This document shows positions 48,627 through 58,055 of a stretch of DNA of 64,000 nt, in pieces (position 1 is the first letter of the stretch; every line of letters begins with the position of its first letter). The translations under genes were made by a program, and so were the position numbers. The notes below the pieces were generated by a model that searched no databases, was not told the origin of the DNA, and saw nothing but the letters and a program-made list of their open reading frames with translations. The stretch lies in the NCBI RefSeq assembly GCF_001571285.1, contig NZ_BCTM01000007.1:1-64000 (forward strand), read 5' to 3'. Source of the stretch: Kluyvera cryocrescens NBRC 102467. GTDB lineage: Bacteria > Pseudomonadota > Gammaproteobacteria > Enterobacterales > Enterobacteriaceae.

Positions 48627-50315
48627 ATGGCAAGTTCGGGCACAACAACACAAACACAGCGCTTTACCGGCGCGCAATTGATCGTTCATTTACTGGAACG
48701 TCAGGGGATCACCATGGTCACCGGCATTCCCGGCGGCACGGTGTTGCCGCTGTACGACGCATTAAGCCAAAGCAAACAGATCCGCCATATTCTGGCGCGC
48801 CACGAGCAGGGCGCTGGTTTTATCGCTCAGGGCATGGCGCGAACCCACGGCAAACCGGCGGTTTGTATGGCCTGTAGCGGCCCCGGCGCCACCAACCTGG
48901 TGACCGCCATTGCCGATGCGCGCCTCGACTCCATTCCGCTGGTGTGTATCACCGGTCAGGTTGCCTCCTCGTTAATCGGCACCGACGCTTTCCAGGAAGT
49001 CGACACCTACGGTATCTCTATCCCCATCACCAAACACAACTACTTAGTCCGCAACATCAATGAATTACCGCAGGTCATTGCTGATGCTTTCCGGATTGCA
49101 CAGTCGGGGCGTCCCGGCCCGGTGTGGATAGACATTCCTAAGGATGTACAGACTGCTGAAATTGAAATCAGCGAACTGCCGGAACCCGGTGGCCGTGCGC
49201 CGACCCCGGAATTTAGCGCTGAAAGCGTGAGTGAAGCGGCGGCGATGATTAACGCCGCCCAGCGCCCGGTGCTGTATCTGGGCGGTGGCGTGATTAACGC
49301 CCCGGATCGCGTTCGCGAACTGGCCGAAAAAGCCAATCTGCCGACCACCATGACGCTGATGGCGCTGGGTATGCTGCCAAAAGCGCACCCGCTGTCGTTA
49401 GGCATGCTGGGGATGCACGGCGCGCGCAGCACCAACTTTATCCTGCAACAATCTGATTTGCTGGTTGTTTTAGGTGCGCGTTTTGATGACCGGGCGACCG
49501 GCAAAGTGGCTGAGTTCTGCCCGGACGCGAAAATTATTCATGTCGATATCGACCGCGCCGAGCTGGGGAAAATCAAGCAGGCGCACGTCGCGATTCAGGC
49601 CGATGTGGATGATGTTTTGGCACAACTGCTGCCGCAGATTGAAGCGCAGTCGCGCGATGCGTGGCGCGGTAAAGTGGCCGAGCTGCAGCAAGAATTCCCG
49701 GGGGCGATTCCGGAAGCCGGGGACCCGCTCAGCCATTACGGCCTGATCAACGCCGCGGCGGCGTGCGTTGACGACAACGCCATTATCACCACCGACGTGG
49801 GCCAGCATCAGATGTGGACTGCACAGGCCTATCCGCTGAACCGTCCGCGTCAGTGGCTGACCTCCGGCGGCCTGGGCACCATGGGCTTCGGCCTGCCTGC
49901 GGCAATTGGCGCGGCGCTGGCGAACCCGGATAAAAAAGTGCTGTGCTTCTCCGGCGACGGTAGCCTGATGATGAACATTCAGGAGATGGCGACGGCGGCG
50001 GAAAACCGGTTGGATGTGAAAATCATCCTGATGAACAACGAAGCGCTGGGCCTGGTGCATCAGCAGCAGAGCCTGTTCTACCAGCAGGGCGTGTTTGCTG
50101 CCACCTATCCGGGCATGATTAACTTCATGCAAATTGCTGCCGGGTTCGGTCTCGAAACCTGTGATTTGAACAACGAAGCGGACCCGCAGGCCGCGCTGCA
50201 GGCGATGATCAATCGTCCAGGGCCGGCGCTGATTCACGTGCGCATCGACGCGCAGCAAAAAGTGTATCCGATGGTGCCGCCGGGTGCGGCAAATACCGAA
50301 ATGGTGGGGGAATAA
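48627..50315 (+). CDS. ilvB: Acetolactate synthase I large subunit
   Basis: IlvB is the catalytic subunit of acetohydroxyacid synthase I, which condenses two pyruvates, or pyruvate with 2-oxobutyrate, in valine, leucine and isoleucine synthesis. The 562-residue product has the catalytic Glu in RHEQGAGFIAQGMAR near residue 60, a FAD-binding middle domain, and the thiamine diphosphate/Mg motif GDGSLMMNIQEMATAAENRLDVKIILMNN (about residues 450-478; quoted in part). AAGGACTGGAGC precedes the start. ilvN follows after three bases; attenuation through ivbL is clear. Confidence 0.97.
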   Translation: MASSGTTTQTQRFTGAQLIVHLLERQGITMVTGIPGGTVLPLYDALSQSKQIRHILARHEQGAGFIAQGMARTHGKPAVCMACSGPGATNLVTAIADARLDSIPLVCITGQVASSLIGTDAFQEVDTYGISIPITKHNYLVRNINELPQVIADAFRIAQSGRPGPVWIDIPKDVQTAEIEISELPEPGGRAPTPEFSAESVSEAAAMINAAQRPVLYLGGGVINAPDRVRELAEKANLPTTMTLMALGMLPKAHPLSLGMLGMHGARSTNFILQQSDLLVVLGARFDDRATGKVAEFCPDAKIIHVDIDRAELGKIKQAHVAIQADVDDVLAQLLPQIEAQSRDAWRGKVAELQQEFPGAIPEAGDPLSHYGLINAAAACVDDNAIITTDVGQHQMWTAQAYPLNRPRQWLTSGGLGTMGFGLPAAIGAALANPDKKVLCFSGDGSLMMNIQEMATAAENRLDVKIILMNNEALGLVHQQQSLFYQQGVFAATYPGMINFMQIAAGFGLETCDLNNEADPQAALQAMINRPGPALIHVRIDAQQKVYPMVPPGAANTEMVGE

Positions 50316-50318
50316 GCC

Positions 50319-50609
50319 ATGCAACAACAGACTCATGACAACGTCATTCTCGAACTCACCGTGCGTAACCATCCCGGCGTTATGACTCACGTCTGCGGGC
50401 TGTTTGCCCGCCGTGCGTTCAACGTGGAAGGCATTCTCTGTCTACCGATTCATGGCAGCGACCACAGCCGTATCTGGCTATTGGTCAACGATGACCAGCG
50501 TCTGGAGCAGATGATGAGCCAGATAGACAAGCTGGAAGACGTGGTGAAAGTCGCGCGTAACCAATCCGACCCGTCGATGTTTAACAAAATCACCGTCTTC
50601 TTCGAGTAA
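50319..50609 (+). CDS. ilvN: Acetolactate synthase I regulatory subunit
   Basis: IlvN is the small subunit that activates IlvB and confers feedback inhibition by valine. The 96-residue protein is an ACT domain: [33 protein letters not shown] (about residues 10-42, quoted in part) is the ligand-binding core. It starts three bases after ilvB, so translation is coupled, and is followed by a terminator. Length equals the E. coli protein. Confidence 0.97.
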   Translation: MQQQTHDNVILELTVRNHPGVMTHVCGLFARRAFNVEGILCLPIHGSDHSRIWLLVNDDQRLEQMMSQIDKLEDVVKVARNQSDPSMFNKITVFFE

Positions 50610-50632
50610 CCCGCTCAAAGCTTGAACGCCAG

Positions 50633-50663
50633 CGCGCTTATGGTTAAGGTAAGCGCGTTTTTT
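50633..50663 (+). terminator. ilvBN terminator
   Basis: CGCGCTTA at 50633-50640 pairs with TAAGCGCG at 50650-50657, followed by TTTTTT. It ends ilvBN just before uhpA. Confidence 0.85.
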
Positions 50664-50682
50664 ACCCGCCAGGACAGAACCC

Positions 50683-51276
50683 ATGATCACCGTTGCCCTT
50701 ATTGACGACCACCTTATCGTCCGCTCCGGCTTTGCGCAGCTGCTGGGGCTTGAGCCTGACTTGCAGGTGATTGCTGAGTTTGGTTCCGGTCGTGAGGCGC
50801 TGGCGGGGCTGCCCGGACGCGGCGTGCAGGTCTGTATCTGCGATATTTCAATGCCGGATATCTCCGGACTTGAGCTTTTAGGCCAGTTGCCGAAAGGAAT
50901 GGCAGTGATCATGCTCTCGGTTCACGACAGCCCGGCGCTGGTAGAGCAGGCGCTAAACGCCGGTGCGCGCGGGTTTCTCTCCAAGCGCTGTAGCCCGGAC
51001 GAGCTGATCGCGGCGGTCCATACGGTGGCCACCGGCGGCTGCTATTTAACGCCGGATATCGCCGTCAAGCTGGCCGCTGGACGCCAGGACCCGCTAACTA
51101 AACGCGAACGGCAGGTGGCGGAAAAACTGGCGCAGGGGATGGCGGTGAAAGAGATCGCCGCTGAACTGGGGCTGTCACCCAAAACGGTGCACGTCCACCG
51201 CGCCAACCTGATGGAAAAGCTGAATGTTAGCAACGACGTTGAGCTGGCCCGGCGGATGTTCGACGGCTGGCAATGA
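50683..51276 (+). CDS. uhpA: Response regulator UhpA
   Basis: UhpA is the response regulator that turns on uhpT when phosphorylated by UhpB. The 197-residue product has a receiver domain with acidic pair Asp8-Asp9 and phospho-acceptor Asp54 (CDISMPD), and a LuxR-type helix-turn-helix (about residues 133-190; [16 protein letters not shown] and [14 protein letters not shown]). Length and residues match E. coli. It overlaps uhpB by four bases, so sensor and regulator are made together. Confidence 0.97.
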   Translation: MITVALIDDHLIVRSGFAQLLGLEPDLQVIAEFGSGREALAGLPGRGVQVCICDISMPDISGLELLGQLPKGMAVIMLSVHDSPALVEQALNAGARGFLSKRCSPDELIAAVHTVATGGCYLTPDIAVKLAAGRQDPLTKRERQVAEKLAQGMAVKEIAAELGLSPKTVHVHRANLMEKLNVSNDVELARRMFDGWQ

Positions 51277-52775
51277 AAACGCTCCTCTCCCGCTTCATCA
51301 CCGTTATTGCCTGCTTTTTTATCTTCTCCGCCGCGTGGTTTTGCCTGTGGAGTATCAGCCTGCATCTGGTAGAACGGCCTGACTTAGCGGTGCTGCTCTT
51401 CCCGTTCGGCCTGCGTCTGGGGCTGATGCTGCAATGCCCGCGCGGCTATTGGCCGGTGCTGCTGGGGGCCGAGTGGCTGCTGCTGTTTTGGCTGGCGCAG
51501 GAAGTGACGCTGACGCATCTGCCCATATTGATGATCGGTAGCTTGCTGACGTTACTTCCGGTGGCGCTGATTTCCCGCTATCGCCATCAGCGCGATTGGC
51601 GCACCCTGCTGTTACAAGGTGCCGCGCTTACCGCCGCCGCGCTGCTGCAATCGCTGCCGTGGCTGGGGCTGGGGGAAGAGGCGCTCAACGCGCTGTTGCT
51701 GACCCTTACCGGCGGGCTGACGTTGGCACCTATCTGCTTGGTTTTCTGGCACTATCTGACCAGTACTATCTGGCTGCCGCTTGGCCCGGCGGTGGTCTCC
51801 CAGCCGGTCAACTGGCGAGGACGACATCTGGTGTGGTACCTACTGTTGTTTAGCGTCAGCCTGTGGCTCCAGCTTGGCCTACCGAACGAATTGTCGCGCT
51901 TCACGCCGTTTTGTCTCGCCTTGCCGATTATTGCTCTTGCCTGGCACTACGGCTGGCAGGGGGCTCTGATTGCGACGCTGATGAACGCCATCGCCCTGAT
52001 TGCCAGCCAGACCTGGCACGATCACCCGGTGGATTTACTGCTTTCGCTGTTGGCGCAAAGCCTGACCGGGCTGCTGCTCGGGGCAGGCATTCAGCGTCTG
52101 CGCGAATTGAACCAATCGCTGCAAAATGAGCTGGCGCGTAATCATCGCTTGGCGGAGCGGTTGCTGGAAACCGAAGAGAGCGTGCGCCGCGATGTGGCGC
52201 GCGAACTGCACGACGACATTGGCCAGACCATCACCGCGATCCGCACGCAGGCGGGTATCGTACAGCGGCTGGCGCCGGGAAACACCGGCGTGAAGCAAAG
52301 CGGTGCGCATATCGAACAGCTATCGCTCGGCGTTTACGATTCGGTGCGCCGTCTGCTCGGACGCTTACGCCCGCGCCAGCTCGACGATCTGACGCTGGAG
52401 CAGGCCATTCGTTCGCTGCTGCGTGAAATGGAGCTGGAGAGTCGAGGTATCGTCAGCCATCTCGACTGGCGGATTGATGAGTCCGCGCTGAGTGAAGGGC
52501 TGCGCGTCACCCTGTTCCGCGTTTGCCAGGAGGGGCTGAACAACATTGTGAAGCACGCCAACGCTAGCGCCGTCACGCTGCAGGGCTGGCAGCAGGACGA
52601 GCGCTTAATGCTGGTTATCGAGGACGATGGCAGCGGTCTGCCGCCGGGATCCAACCAGCAAGGCTTTGGCCTCACCGGGATGCGGGAGCGCGTGGCGGCG
52701 CTGGGCGGAAAGCTGACCATTTCCTGTATGCACGGCACGCGCGTTAGCGTGTCGTTGCCGCAGCGACACGCGTAA
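51273..52775 (+). CDS. uhpB: Membrane sensor histidine kinase UhpB
   Basis: UhpB is the MASE1-type membrane kinase that, with UhpC, senses external glucose 6-phosphate and phosphorylates UhpA. The 500-residue product (E. coli length) has about eight hydrophobic segments up to residue 280, then the HisKA_3 dimerisation helix with the phosphorylated His313 in [11 protein letters not shown], and the ATP-binding region [16 protein letters not shown] and [10 protein letters not shown]. It overlaps uhpA and is followed nine bases later by uhpC. Confidence 0.97.
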   Translation: MKTLLSRFITVIACFFIFSAAWFCLWSISLHLVERPDLAVLLFPFGLRLGLMLQCPRGYWPVLLGAEWLLLFWLAQEVTLTHLPILMIGSLLTLLPVALISRYRHQRDWRTLLLQGAALTAAALLQSLPWLGLGEEALNALLLTLTGGLTLAPICLVFWHYLTSTIWLPLGPAVVSQPVNWRGRHLVWYLLLFSVSLWLQLGLPNELSRFTPFCLALPIIALAWHYGWQGALIATLMNAIALIASQTWHDHPVDLLLSLLAQSLTGLLLGAGIQRLRELNQSLQNELARNHRLAERLLETEESVRRDVARELHDDIGQTITAIRTQAGIVQRLAPGNTGVKQSGAHIEQLSLGVYDSVRRLLGRLRPRQLDDLTLEQAIRSLLREMELESRGIVSHLDWRIDESALSEGLRVTLFRVCQEGLNNIVKHANASAVTLQGWQQDERLMLVIEDDGSGLPPGSNQQGFGLTGMRERVAALGGKLTISCMHGTRVSVSLPQRHA

Positions 52776-52784
52776 GGAGCATTG

Positions 52785-54104
52785 ATGCTGACGTTTTTTA
52801 AAGCCCCGGCCAATGCGCCGCTGATCGCCGACAAGCGGGAAGTCGACGCCCGTTACCGCTACTGGCGGCGGCATATCCTGTTGACCATTTGGCTCGGTTA
52901 CGCGCTGTTCTATTTTACCCGCAAAAGTTTTAACGCCGCGGTGCCGGAAATTCTCGCTAACGGCGTGCTGACCCGCAGCGATATTGGCCTGCTGGCGACG
53001 CTGTTTTACATCACCTACGGGCTGTCGAAGTTTGTCTCCGGTATTGTCAGCGACCGCTCCAACGCCCGCTATTTTATGGGCATCGGCCTGATTGCCACCG
53101 GGGTGGTTAATATTCTGTTCGGCTTCTCCACCTCTCTGTGGGCTTTCGCCGTGCTGTGGGCGCTGAACGCCTTCTTCCAGGGCTGGGGATCGCCGGTTTG
53201 TGCCCGTCTACTGACCGCATGGTATTCGCGTACTGAACGCGGTGGATGGTGGGCGCTGTGGAACACGGCTCACAACGTTGGCGGGGCGCTGATCCCTATC
53301 GTGATGGGCGCGGCGGCGCTGCACTACGGCTGGCGCGCTGGGATGATGATGGCCGGTACGATGGCCATTGTGGTGGGTATTTTCCTGTGCTGGCGCCTGC
53401 GCGACCGACCGCAGGCTATCGGCCTGCCGCCGATTGGCGACTGGCGACACGACGAGCTGGAAATCGCTCAGCAGCAGGAAGGCGCCGGGCTAACCCGCAA
53501 AGAGATCCTCACCAAATACGTGCTGTTCAACCCGTATATCTGGCTGCTTTCGCTGTGCTACGTGCTGGTGTACGTAGTGCGTGCGGCGATTAACGACTGG
53601 GGCAACTTGTATATGTCCGAGACGCTGGGGGTGAATCTGGTGACCGCCAATACCGCCGTGACCATGTTCGAACTGGGCGGGTTTATCGGCGCGCTGGTGG
53701 CGGGTTGGGGATCGGACAAATTGTTTAACGGTAACCGTGGGCCGATGAACCTGATTTTTGCCGCCGGGATTTTGCTCTCCGTCGGGTCGCTGTGGCTGAT
53801 GCCGTTTGCCAGCTATGTGATGCAGGCGGCGTGCTTCTTCACCACCGGATTCTTCGTTTTTGGCCCGCAGATGCTGATTGGCATGGCAGCGGCGGAATGT
53901 TCGCACAAAGAGGCGGCCGGTGCTGCTACCGGGTTTGTTGGGCTGTTCGCTTATCTCGGCGCGTCGCTCTCCGGCTGGCCGCTGGCGAAGGTGATGGAAG
54001 TCTGGCACTGGACCGGCTTTTTTGTGGTGATCGCCATCGCGGCGGGGATTTCTGCACTGCTGCTGCTGCCGTTCTTAAACGCTCAGGCGCCGCGCGAAGC
54101 GTGA
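52785..54104 (+). CDS. uhpC: Hexose-phosphate receptor UhpC
   Basis: UhpC is an MFS (organophosphate:phosphate antiporter family) protein that works mainly as the glucose 6-phosphate receptor and signals to UhpB. The 439-residue product has 12 hydrophobic segments and the family loop GYALFYFTRKSFNAAVPEI near residue 40 with the conserved Arg; FVSGIVSDRSNARYFMGIGL follows. AAGGAG lies eight bases before the ATG at 52785; the preceding TTG is not used. It is homologous to UhpT downstream, an old duplication. Confidence 0.96.
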   Translation: MLTFFKAPANAPLIADKREVDARYRYWRRHILLTIWLGYALFYFTRKSFNAAVPEILANGVLTRSDIGLLATLFYITYGLSKFVSGIVSDRSNARYFMGIGLIATGVVNILFGFSTSLWAFAVLWALNAFFQGWGSPVCARLLTAWYSRTERGGWWALWNTAHNVGGALIPIVMGAAALHYGWRAGMMMAGTMAIVVGIFLCWRLRDRPQAIGLPPIGDWRHDELEIAQQQEGAGLTRKEILTKYVLFNPYIWLLSLCYVLVYVVRAAINDWGNLYMSETLGVNLVTANTAVTMFELGGFIGALVAGWGSDKLFNGNRGPMNLIFAAGILLSVGSLWLMPFASYVMQAACFFTTGFFVFGPQMLIGMAAAECSHKEAAGAATGFVGLFAYLGASLSGWPLAKVMEVWHWTGFFVVIAIAAGISALLLLPFLNAQAPREA

Positions 54105-54190
54105 CCCGCCTCACCTTTCTACGTCGAATGACGTAAAACTAGGAAATTTTCCCGGTTTCACCTGGACGCTGTCTCAGGCATCTCTCCCGG

Positions 54191-54232
54191 CTGATTTTTA
54201 CAATGCCTGCTAATCGCAGGTATAAAAATCAG
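54191..54232 (+). promoter_or_regulatory. Hairpin in the uhpT promoter/leader
   Basis: CTGATTTTTA (54191-54200) pairs perfectly with TAAAAATCAG (54223-54232), and inside it CCTGC (54206-54210) pairs with GCAGG (54216-54220). The ribosome site CAGGAG follows at once at 54235-54240 and is left free. TACAAT at 54198-54203 could instead be the -10 element, in which case only part of the hairpin is transcribed. UhpA sites should lie upstream. Confidence 0.6.
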
Positions 54233-54250
54233 CTCAGGAGTAACCCAATC

Positions 54251-55642
54251 ATGCTGGCCTTCTTAAACCAGGTGCGTAAGCCGACCCTGGATCTGCCGCT
54301 CGATGTGCGGCGTAAAATGTGGTTTAAGCCGTTCATGCAGTCCTATCTGGTGGTCTTCATCGGCTACCTGACCATGTACCTGATCCGCAAAAACTTCAAC
54401 ATCGCGCAGAACGACATGATCTCCACCTACGGGTTGAGCATGACGCAGTTGGGGATGATTGGCCTGGGCTTCTCCATCACCTACGGCGTGGGTAAAACGC
54501 TGGTTTCCTACTACGCCGACGGCAAAAACACCAAGCAGTTCCTGCCGTTTATGCTGATCCTCTCCGCGATTTGTATGCTTGGCTTCAGCGCCAGCATGGG
54601 CGCGGGTTCGACCAGCCTGTTCCTGATGATTGCCTTCTACGCGCTGAGCGGTTTCTTCCAGAGCACCGGCGGCTCGTGCAGCTACTCGACGATCACCAAA
54701 TGGACGCCACGCCGTAAGCGCGGTTCCTATCTCGGGATGTGGAACATTTCCCACAACCTCGGCGGCGCGGGTGCGGCAGGCGTTGCGCTATTTGGCGCCA
54801 ACTACCTGTTCGATGGCCACGTCATCGGTATGTTTATTTTCCCATCGATTATCGCCCTGATTGTCGGCTTTATTGGCCTGCGTTACGGCAGCGACTCCCC
54901 GGAATCTTATGGTCTTGGCAAAGCGGAAGAGCTGTTTGGCGAAGAGATCAGCGAAGAGGATAAAGAGACCGAAGAAAACGAGATGACCAAGTGGCAAATC
55001 TTTGTTGAGTACGTGCTGAAAAACAAAGTTATCTGGCTGCTGTGCTTCTCTAACATCTTCCTGTACGTGGTGCGTATCGGTATCGATCAGTGGTCTACCG
55101 TCTATGCCTTCCAGGAGCTGAAGCTCTCCAAAGAAGTGGCGATTCAGGGCTTTACCCTGTTTGAAGTGGGCGCGCTGGTCGGCACGCTGCTGTGGGGTTG
55201 GCTCTCCGATTTGGCGAACGGTCGCCGTGCGCTGGTGGCCTGCGTGGCGCTGGCGCTGATTATTGCGACCCTCGGTATCTATCAGCACGCCAGCAACCAG
55301 TACGTGTACCTGGCGTCGCTGTTTGCCCTTGGCTTCCTGGTGTTTGGTCCACAGCTGTTAATCGGCGTGGCAGCCGTCGGTTTTGTGCCGAAAAAAGCCA
55401 TCGGTGCCGCCGACGGCATTAAGGGTACCTTTGCTTACCTGATTGGCGACAGCTTCGCTAAGCTTGGCCTGGGGATGATTGCTGATGGTACGCCAATCTT
55501 CGGCCTGACCGGCTGGGCAGGCACCTTTGCCGCGCTGGATGCCGCCGCTATCGGCTGTATCTGCCTGATGGCAGTGGTGGCGGTGTTTGAAGAACGCAAA
55601 ATTCGCCGCGAAAAGAAAATTCAGCAGTTAAAAGCCGCTTGA
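54251..55642 (+). CDS. uhpT: Hexose-6-phosphate:phosphate antiporter UhpT
   Basis: UhpT imports glucose 6-phosphate and related sugar phosphates (and lets in fosfomycin) in exchange for phosphate. The 463-residue product has 12 hydrophobic segments and the family signature [18 protein letters not shown] near residue 40, whose Arg binds phosphate. The second conserved Arg is in [14 protein letters not shown] near residue 275. I placed the start at MLAFLNQV (54251) with CAGGAG about ten bases upstream. UhpABC control is expected. It appears intact, so no fosfomycin-resistance lesion is evident. Confidence 0.97.
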   Translation: MLAFLNQVRKPTLDLPLDVRRKMWFKPFMQSYLVVFIGYLTMYLIRKNFNIAQNDMISTYGLSMTQLGMIGLGFSITYGVGKTLVSYYADGKNTKQFLPFMLILSAICMLGFSASMGAGSTSLFLMIAFYALSGFFQSTGGSCSYSTITKWTPRRKRGSYLGMWNISHNLGGAGAAGVALFGANYLFDGHVIGMFIFPSIIALIVGFIGLRYGSDSPESYGLGKAEELFGEEISEEDKETEENEMTKWQIFVEYVLKNKVIWLLCFSNIFLYVVRIGIDQWSTVYAFQELKLSKEVAIQGFTLFEVGALVGTLLWGWLSDLANGRRALVACVALALIIATLGIYQHASNQYVYLASLFALGFLVFGPQLLIGVAAVGFVPKKAIGAADGIKGTFAYLIGDSFAKLGLGMIADGTPIFGLTGWAGTFAALDAAAIGCICLMAVVAVFEERKIRREKKIQQLKAA

Positions 55643-55662
55643 GTAAGTAGGTAGTCACTTTT

Positions 55663-55688
55663 GCCCGGCCACTGCGCCGGGCTTTTTT
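55663..55688 (+). terminator. uhpT terminator
   Basis: GCCCGGC at 55663-55669 pairs with GCCGGGC at 55676-55682, followed by six T. It ends uhpT and just touches the stop of the convergent LysR gene. Confidence 0.88.
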
Positions 55689-56592
55689 ATGCTTCGCGCT
55701 GGCTGGTTTCATGCAGTAGTTCGCGCAGCCACTGCTGCGCCGCATCGCGATGGCTGCGTTCGTGCCAGGCCATGCTTTTGGTGAAGCCTTGAATCTCAAC
55801 CGGCGGCTCCTGGACGCAAATCAAAGCCGGTGAGTGGGCCATTCGGCTGGGCACGACCGCGATCATTTCGCTCACCGCCAGCACCTCGGGTAGCACCAGA
55901 AAACTGCTTACCGACAGCCCAATACGCCGCTTGCGGCCCACTTTGGCCAGCGCATCGTCGGTGACACCCCAGAAACTTTCCCCTTCATAGGAGACCAGAA
56001 TATGCTCCAGCGAGCAGAAGTGGTCGAGCGTCAGCGGCCGTTGGGCGTCCGGGTGATCGGCGCGCAGCAGGCAAACGTAGCGCTCTTCGTACAGCGTGCG
56101 GCTGTGCAGGTCGCCGGGCGTGGTATGAGGAGTGAGAAGCGCGAGATCAATCTTTCCCTGCTCAAACTGGCCGCTTAAGCGCTCAGGTTCGACCGGAACC
56201 ACCCGTACGCGAATACCCGGCGCTTGCACTTTCAGCGCGGCAATAAACGGCACCACCACCGCCTTTAGTGCGTAGTCGGTGGTGGCGAGGGTGAAAGTGA
56301 GTTCGGCGGTGCGCGGATCAAACTCGGCGGGCTGAAGCAGCACATTGATATCGCTCAGAATCTTTTTCACCGTCGGCGCAAGCTGCTGGGCGCGCAGCGT
56401 GGGCACCATACCGTGCGGTGCCCGGATAAACAGCGGGTCATCGAAGTTATCCCGTAGACGGGTCAGCATGCCGCTGACGGCGGGCTGCGTGAGCGACAAT
56501 CGCGCCGCTGCGCGCGTGACGCTGCGCTCATCCAGCAGTGCGTCCAGCGTTTTCAGCAGGTTAAGGTCGAGGGTACGGATATCCGTTTTCAT
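55687..56592 (-). CDS. LysR-type transcriptional regulator
   Basis: This 301-residue protein is a LysR-family regulator of unknown target. The N-terminal helix-turn-helix is RSVTRAAARLSLTQPAVSGMLTRLRDNFDDPLFIR (about residues 23-57, quoted in part), of the NahR/NodD-like type with the DPLF sequence; the rest is the effector domain. It lies where E. coli has ade and adeQ (yicO), between uhpT and yicN, and diverges from yicN across 236 bases, so yicN might be a target. No symbol can be given. Confidence 0.88.
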   Translation of the reverse strand: MKTDIRTLDLNLLKTLDALLDERSVTRAAARLSLTQPAVSGMLTRLRDNFDDPLFIRAPHGMVPTLRAQQLAPTVKKILSDINVLLQPAEFDPRTAELTFTLATTDYALKAVVVPFIAALKVQAPGIRVRVVPVEPERLSGQFEQGKIDLALLTPHTTPGDLHSRTLYEERYVCLLRADHPDAQRPLTLDHFCSLEHILVSYEGESFWGVTDDALAKVGRKRRIGLSVSSFLVLPEVLAVSEMIAVVPSRMAHSPALICVQEPPVEIQGFTKSMAWHERSHRDAAQQWLRELLHETSQREA

Positions 56593-56828
56593 CCCTATTC
56601 ACTCTCCGGTTACGGTTCTCTGATGTGGGGCTGCAAGCTCCTGAGGGGTAAATGTAAACCTTTCGCCGCGAAAAAGCCTCATATGGCAAGGCTTTCATCG
56701 CGTGTCTATTAACATTCGGCGGTGTTAAATGGGGCTGCGGCGTTATTTGCGCTGAAGATCACGCAGGTGGATGGGTACAGCCGGATGGTTTCCAGATATC
56801 ATGAGCGGCTGAAGAGACAGGAGAACTC

Positions 56829-57281
56829 ATGGTCTGGATTATGCTGGCCACATTGATCGTGGTCTTTATTGTTGGGTTTCGGATCCTCACTTCCGGGCCT
56901 CGCCGGGCGATACGCCGTTTAAGTGAGCGGCTGGCGATCACGCCTGAGCCGGTAGAATCGATGATTGACCAGTTGGGGAAAGCACAGGGAGAAGAGTATT
57001 TACGCTACCTCGAACGTCCCAATGAAGCCCATTTGCAAAACGCCGCACAGGTGCTGCTGATTTGGCAGGTATGCATCGTCGACGGCAGTGAGACAACGTT
57101 GGTGCGCTGGCATCGGCTGCTGCAAAAAGCCCGCCTGGCGGCGCCAATTACCGACGCTCAGATCCGACTGGCGATGAGCTTTATGCGCGAACTTGAACCC
57201 GACTTTCATGAGTTAACGGCTTTCCAGCATCGCTATAATGCGTTGTTCCACGAAGAAAACGGTGTCCACTGGCTGCACTGA
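56829..57281 (+). CDS. yicN: DUF1198 protein YicN
   Basis: YicN is a 150-residue DUF1198 protein of unknown function. One hydrophobic N-terminal segment (MVWIMLATLIVVFIVGFRIL) anchors it in the inner membrane, and the rest is a soluble helical domain with AAQVLLIWQVCIVDGSE and LLQKARLAAPITDAQIRLAM. It ends GVHWLH like the E. coli protein of identical length. AGGAGAA lies upstream of the start. It keeps its E. coli position near nepI. Confidence 0.9.
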   Translation: MVWIMLATLIVVFIVGFRILTSGPRRAIRRLSERLAITPEPVESMIDQLGKAQGEEYLRYLERPNEAHLQNAAQVLLIWQVCIVDGSETTLVRWHRLLQKARLAAPITDAQIRLAMSFMRELEPDFHELTAFQHRYNALFHEENGVHWLH

Positions 57282-57342
57282 TATCACATGTCGTGATGTT
57301 TGTTATTTATAATGATGATTATATTTATATCACTCGCGAATG

Positions 57343-57386
57343 CATGATGAGCCTCGTCAACAATATGATTCACGAGGTTCATCATG
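57343..57386 (+). promoter_or_regulatory. Hairpin covering ribosome site and start codon of the SRPBCC gene
   Basis: Positions 57343-57357 (CATGATGAGCCTCGT) pair with 57372-57386 (ACGAGGTTCATCATG), giving 15 pairs with a single G-U at 57351:57378 and a 14-base loop. The right arm contains the GAGG ribosome site and the ATG itself, so the folded message could hardly be translated. A thermometer, riboregulator or, at DNA level, a protein operator are all possible. Confidence 0.8.
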
Positions 57387-57908
57387 AAACAGTCCATGCA
57401 ACAAAGCGCCATCGTTTGGCCAGAAGCGTATCTGCCGGGCACCACCGACAACTTTGCCTCCAATGAAATTATCGTTAGCGGCCTGACAGCCAAACAGATC
57501 TGGGCGCAGCTTGATGACACTACGCTGTGGCCTACCTATTACAGCAACGTCGCCGATATTCACTTCCACGACGGCAGCGGCCCGCGACTTAGCGCCAACG
57601 CCCGTTTCCGTTTTTCTACCTTCGGTTTCCCGATTGAAGCGCAAATCACGGAATATGTGCCGCCGGCTGATGGCCAGGCCGCGCGTATTGCCTGGCACGG
57701 TTGGGCTGAAGGGGATGCCACCACGCGTCTCGACGTGATCCACGCCTGGCTGTTTGAAGATTTACCGGGCGATCGCGTGCGTATTCTGACCCAGGAATCA
57801 CAGATTGGCGTTCCGGCGCAGGAGCTGGCGCGCACCCTGCCGAATCCAATGATTAATGGTCATCAGGAATGGATTAGCGGGTTGGTCACATCGGCGCGCA
57901 GCGAGTAA
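57384..57908 (+). CDS. SRPBCC (START-like) domain protein
   Basis: The 174-residue product looks like a member of the SRPBCC/polyketide-cyclase-like superfamily, small proteins with a deep hydrophobic ligand cavity. Seen are NFASNEIIVSGLTAKQIWAQLDDTTLWPTYYSNV near the N-terminus (typical start of the fold, quoted in part), FRFSTFGFPIEAQITEYVP in the middle and RVRILTQESQIGVP toward the end. No signal peptide or cofactor motif is visible. It lies alone between yicN and nepI, with a TATAAT hexamer at 57308-57313. Its start codon is buried in a 15-bp hairpin. Function is unknown. Confidence 0.82.
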   Translation: MKQSMQQSAIVWPEAYLPGTTDNFASNEIIVSGLTAKQIWAQLDDTTLWPTYYSNVADIHFHDGSGPRLSANARFRFSTFGFPIEAQITEYVPPADGQAARIAWHGWAEGDATTRLDVIHAWLFEDLPGDRVRILTQESQIGVPAQELARTLPNPMINGHQEWISGLVTSARSE

Positions 57909-58055
57909 TTCAGTCGCCCGAATAGGTTGCAGCACCTATCCGGGCCGCTGAGAAAATGCAATACCGCGACGGCAGTTGCCAAAACGTTAAATACGTCACA
58001 TCTAAAATGTTACACTGCGTGACTTTTCTACAAAAATATCTCGCAGGTAACAAAA

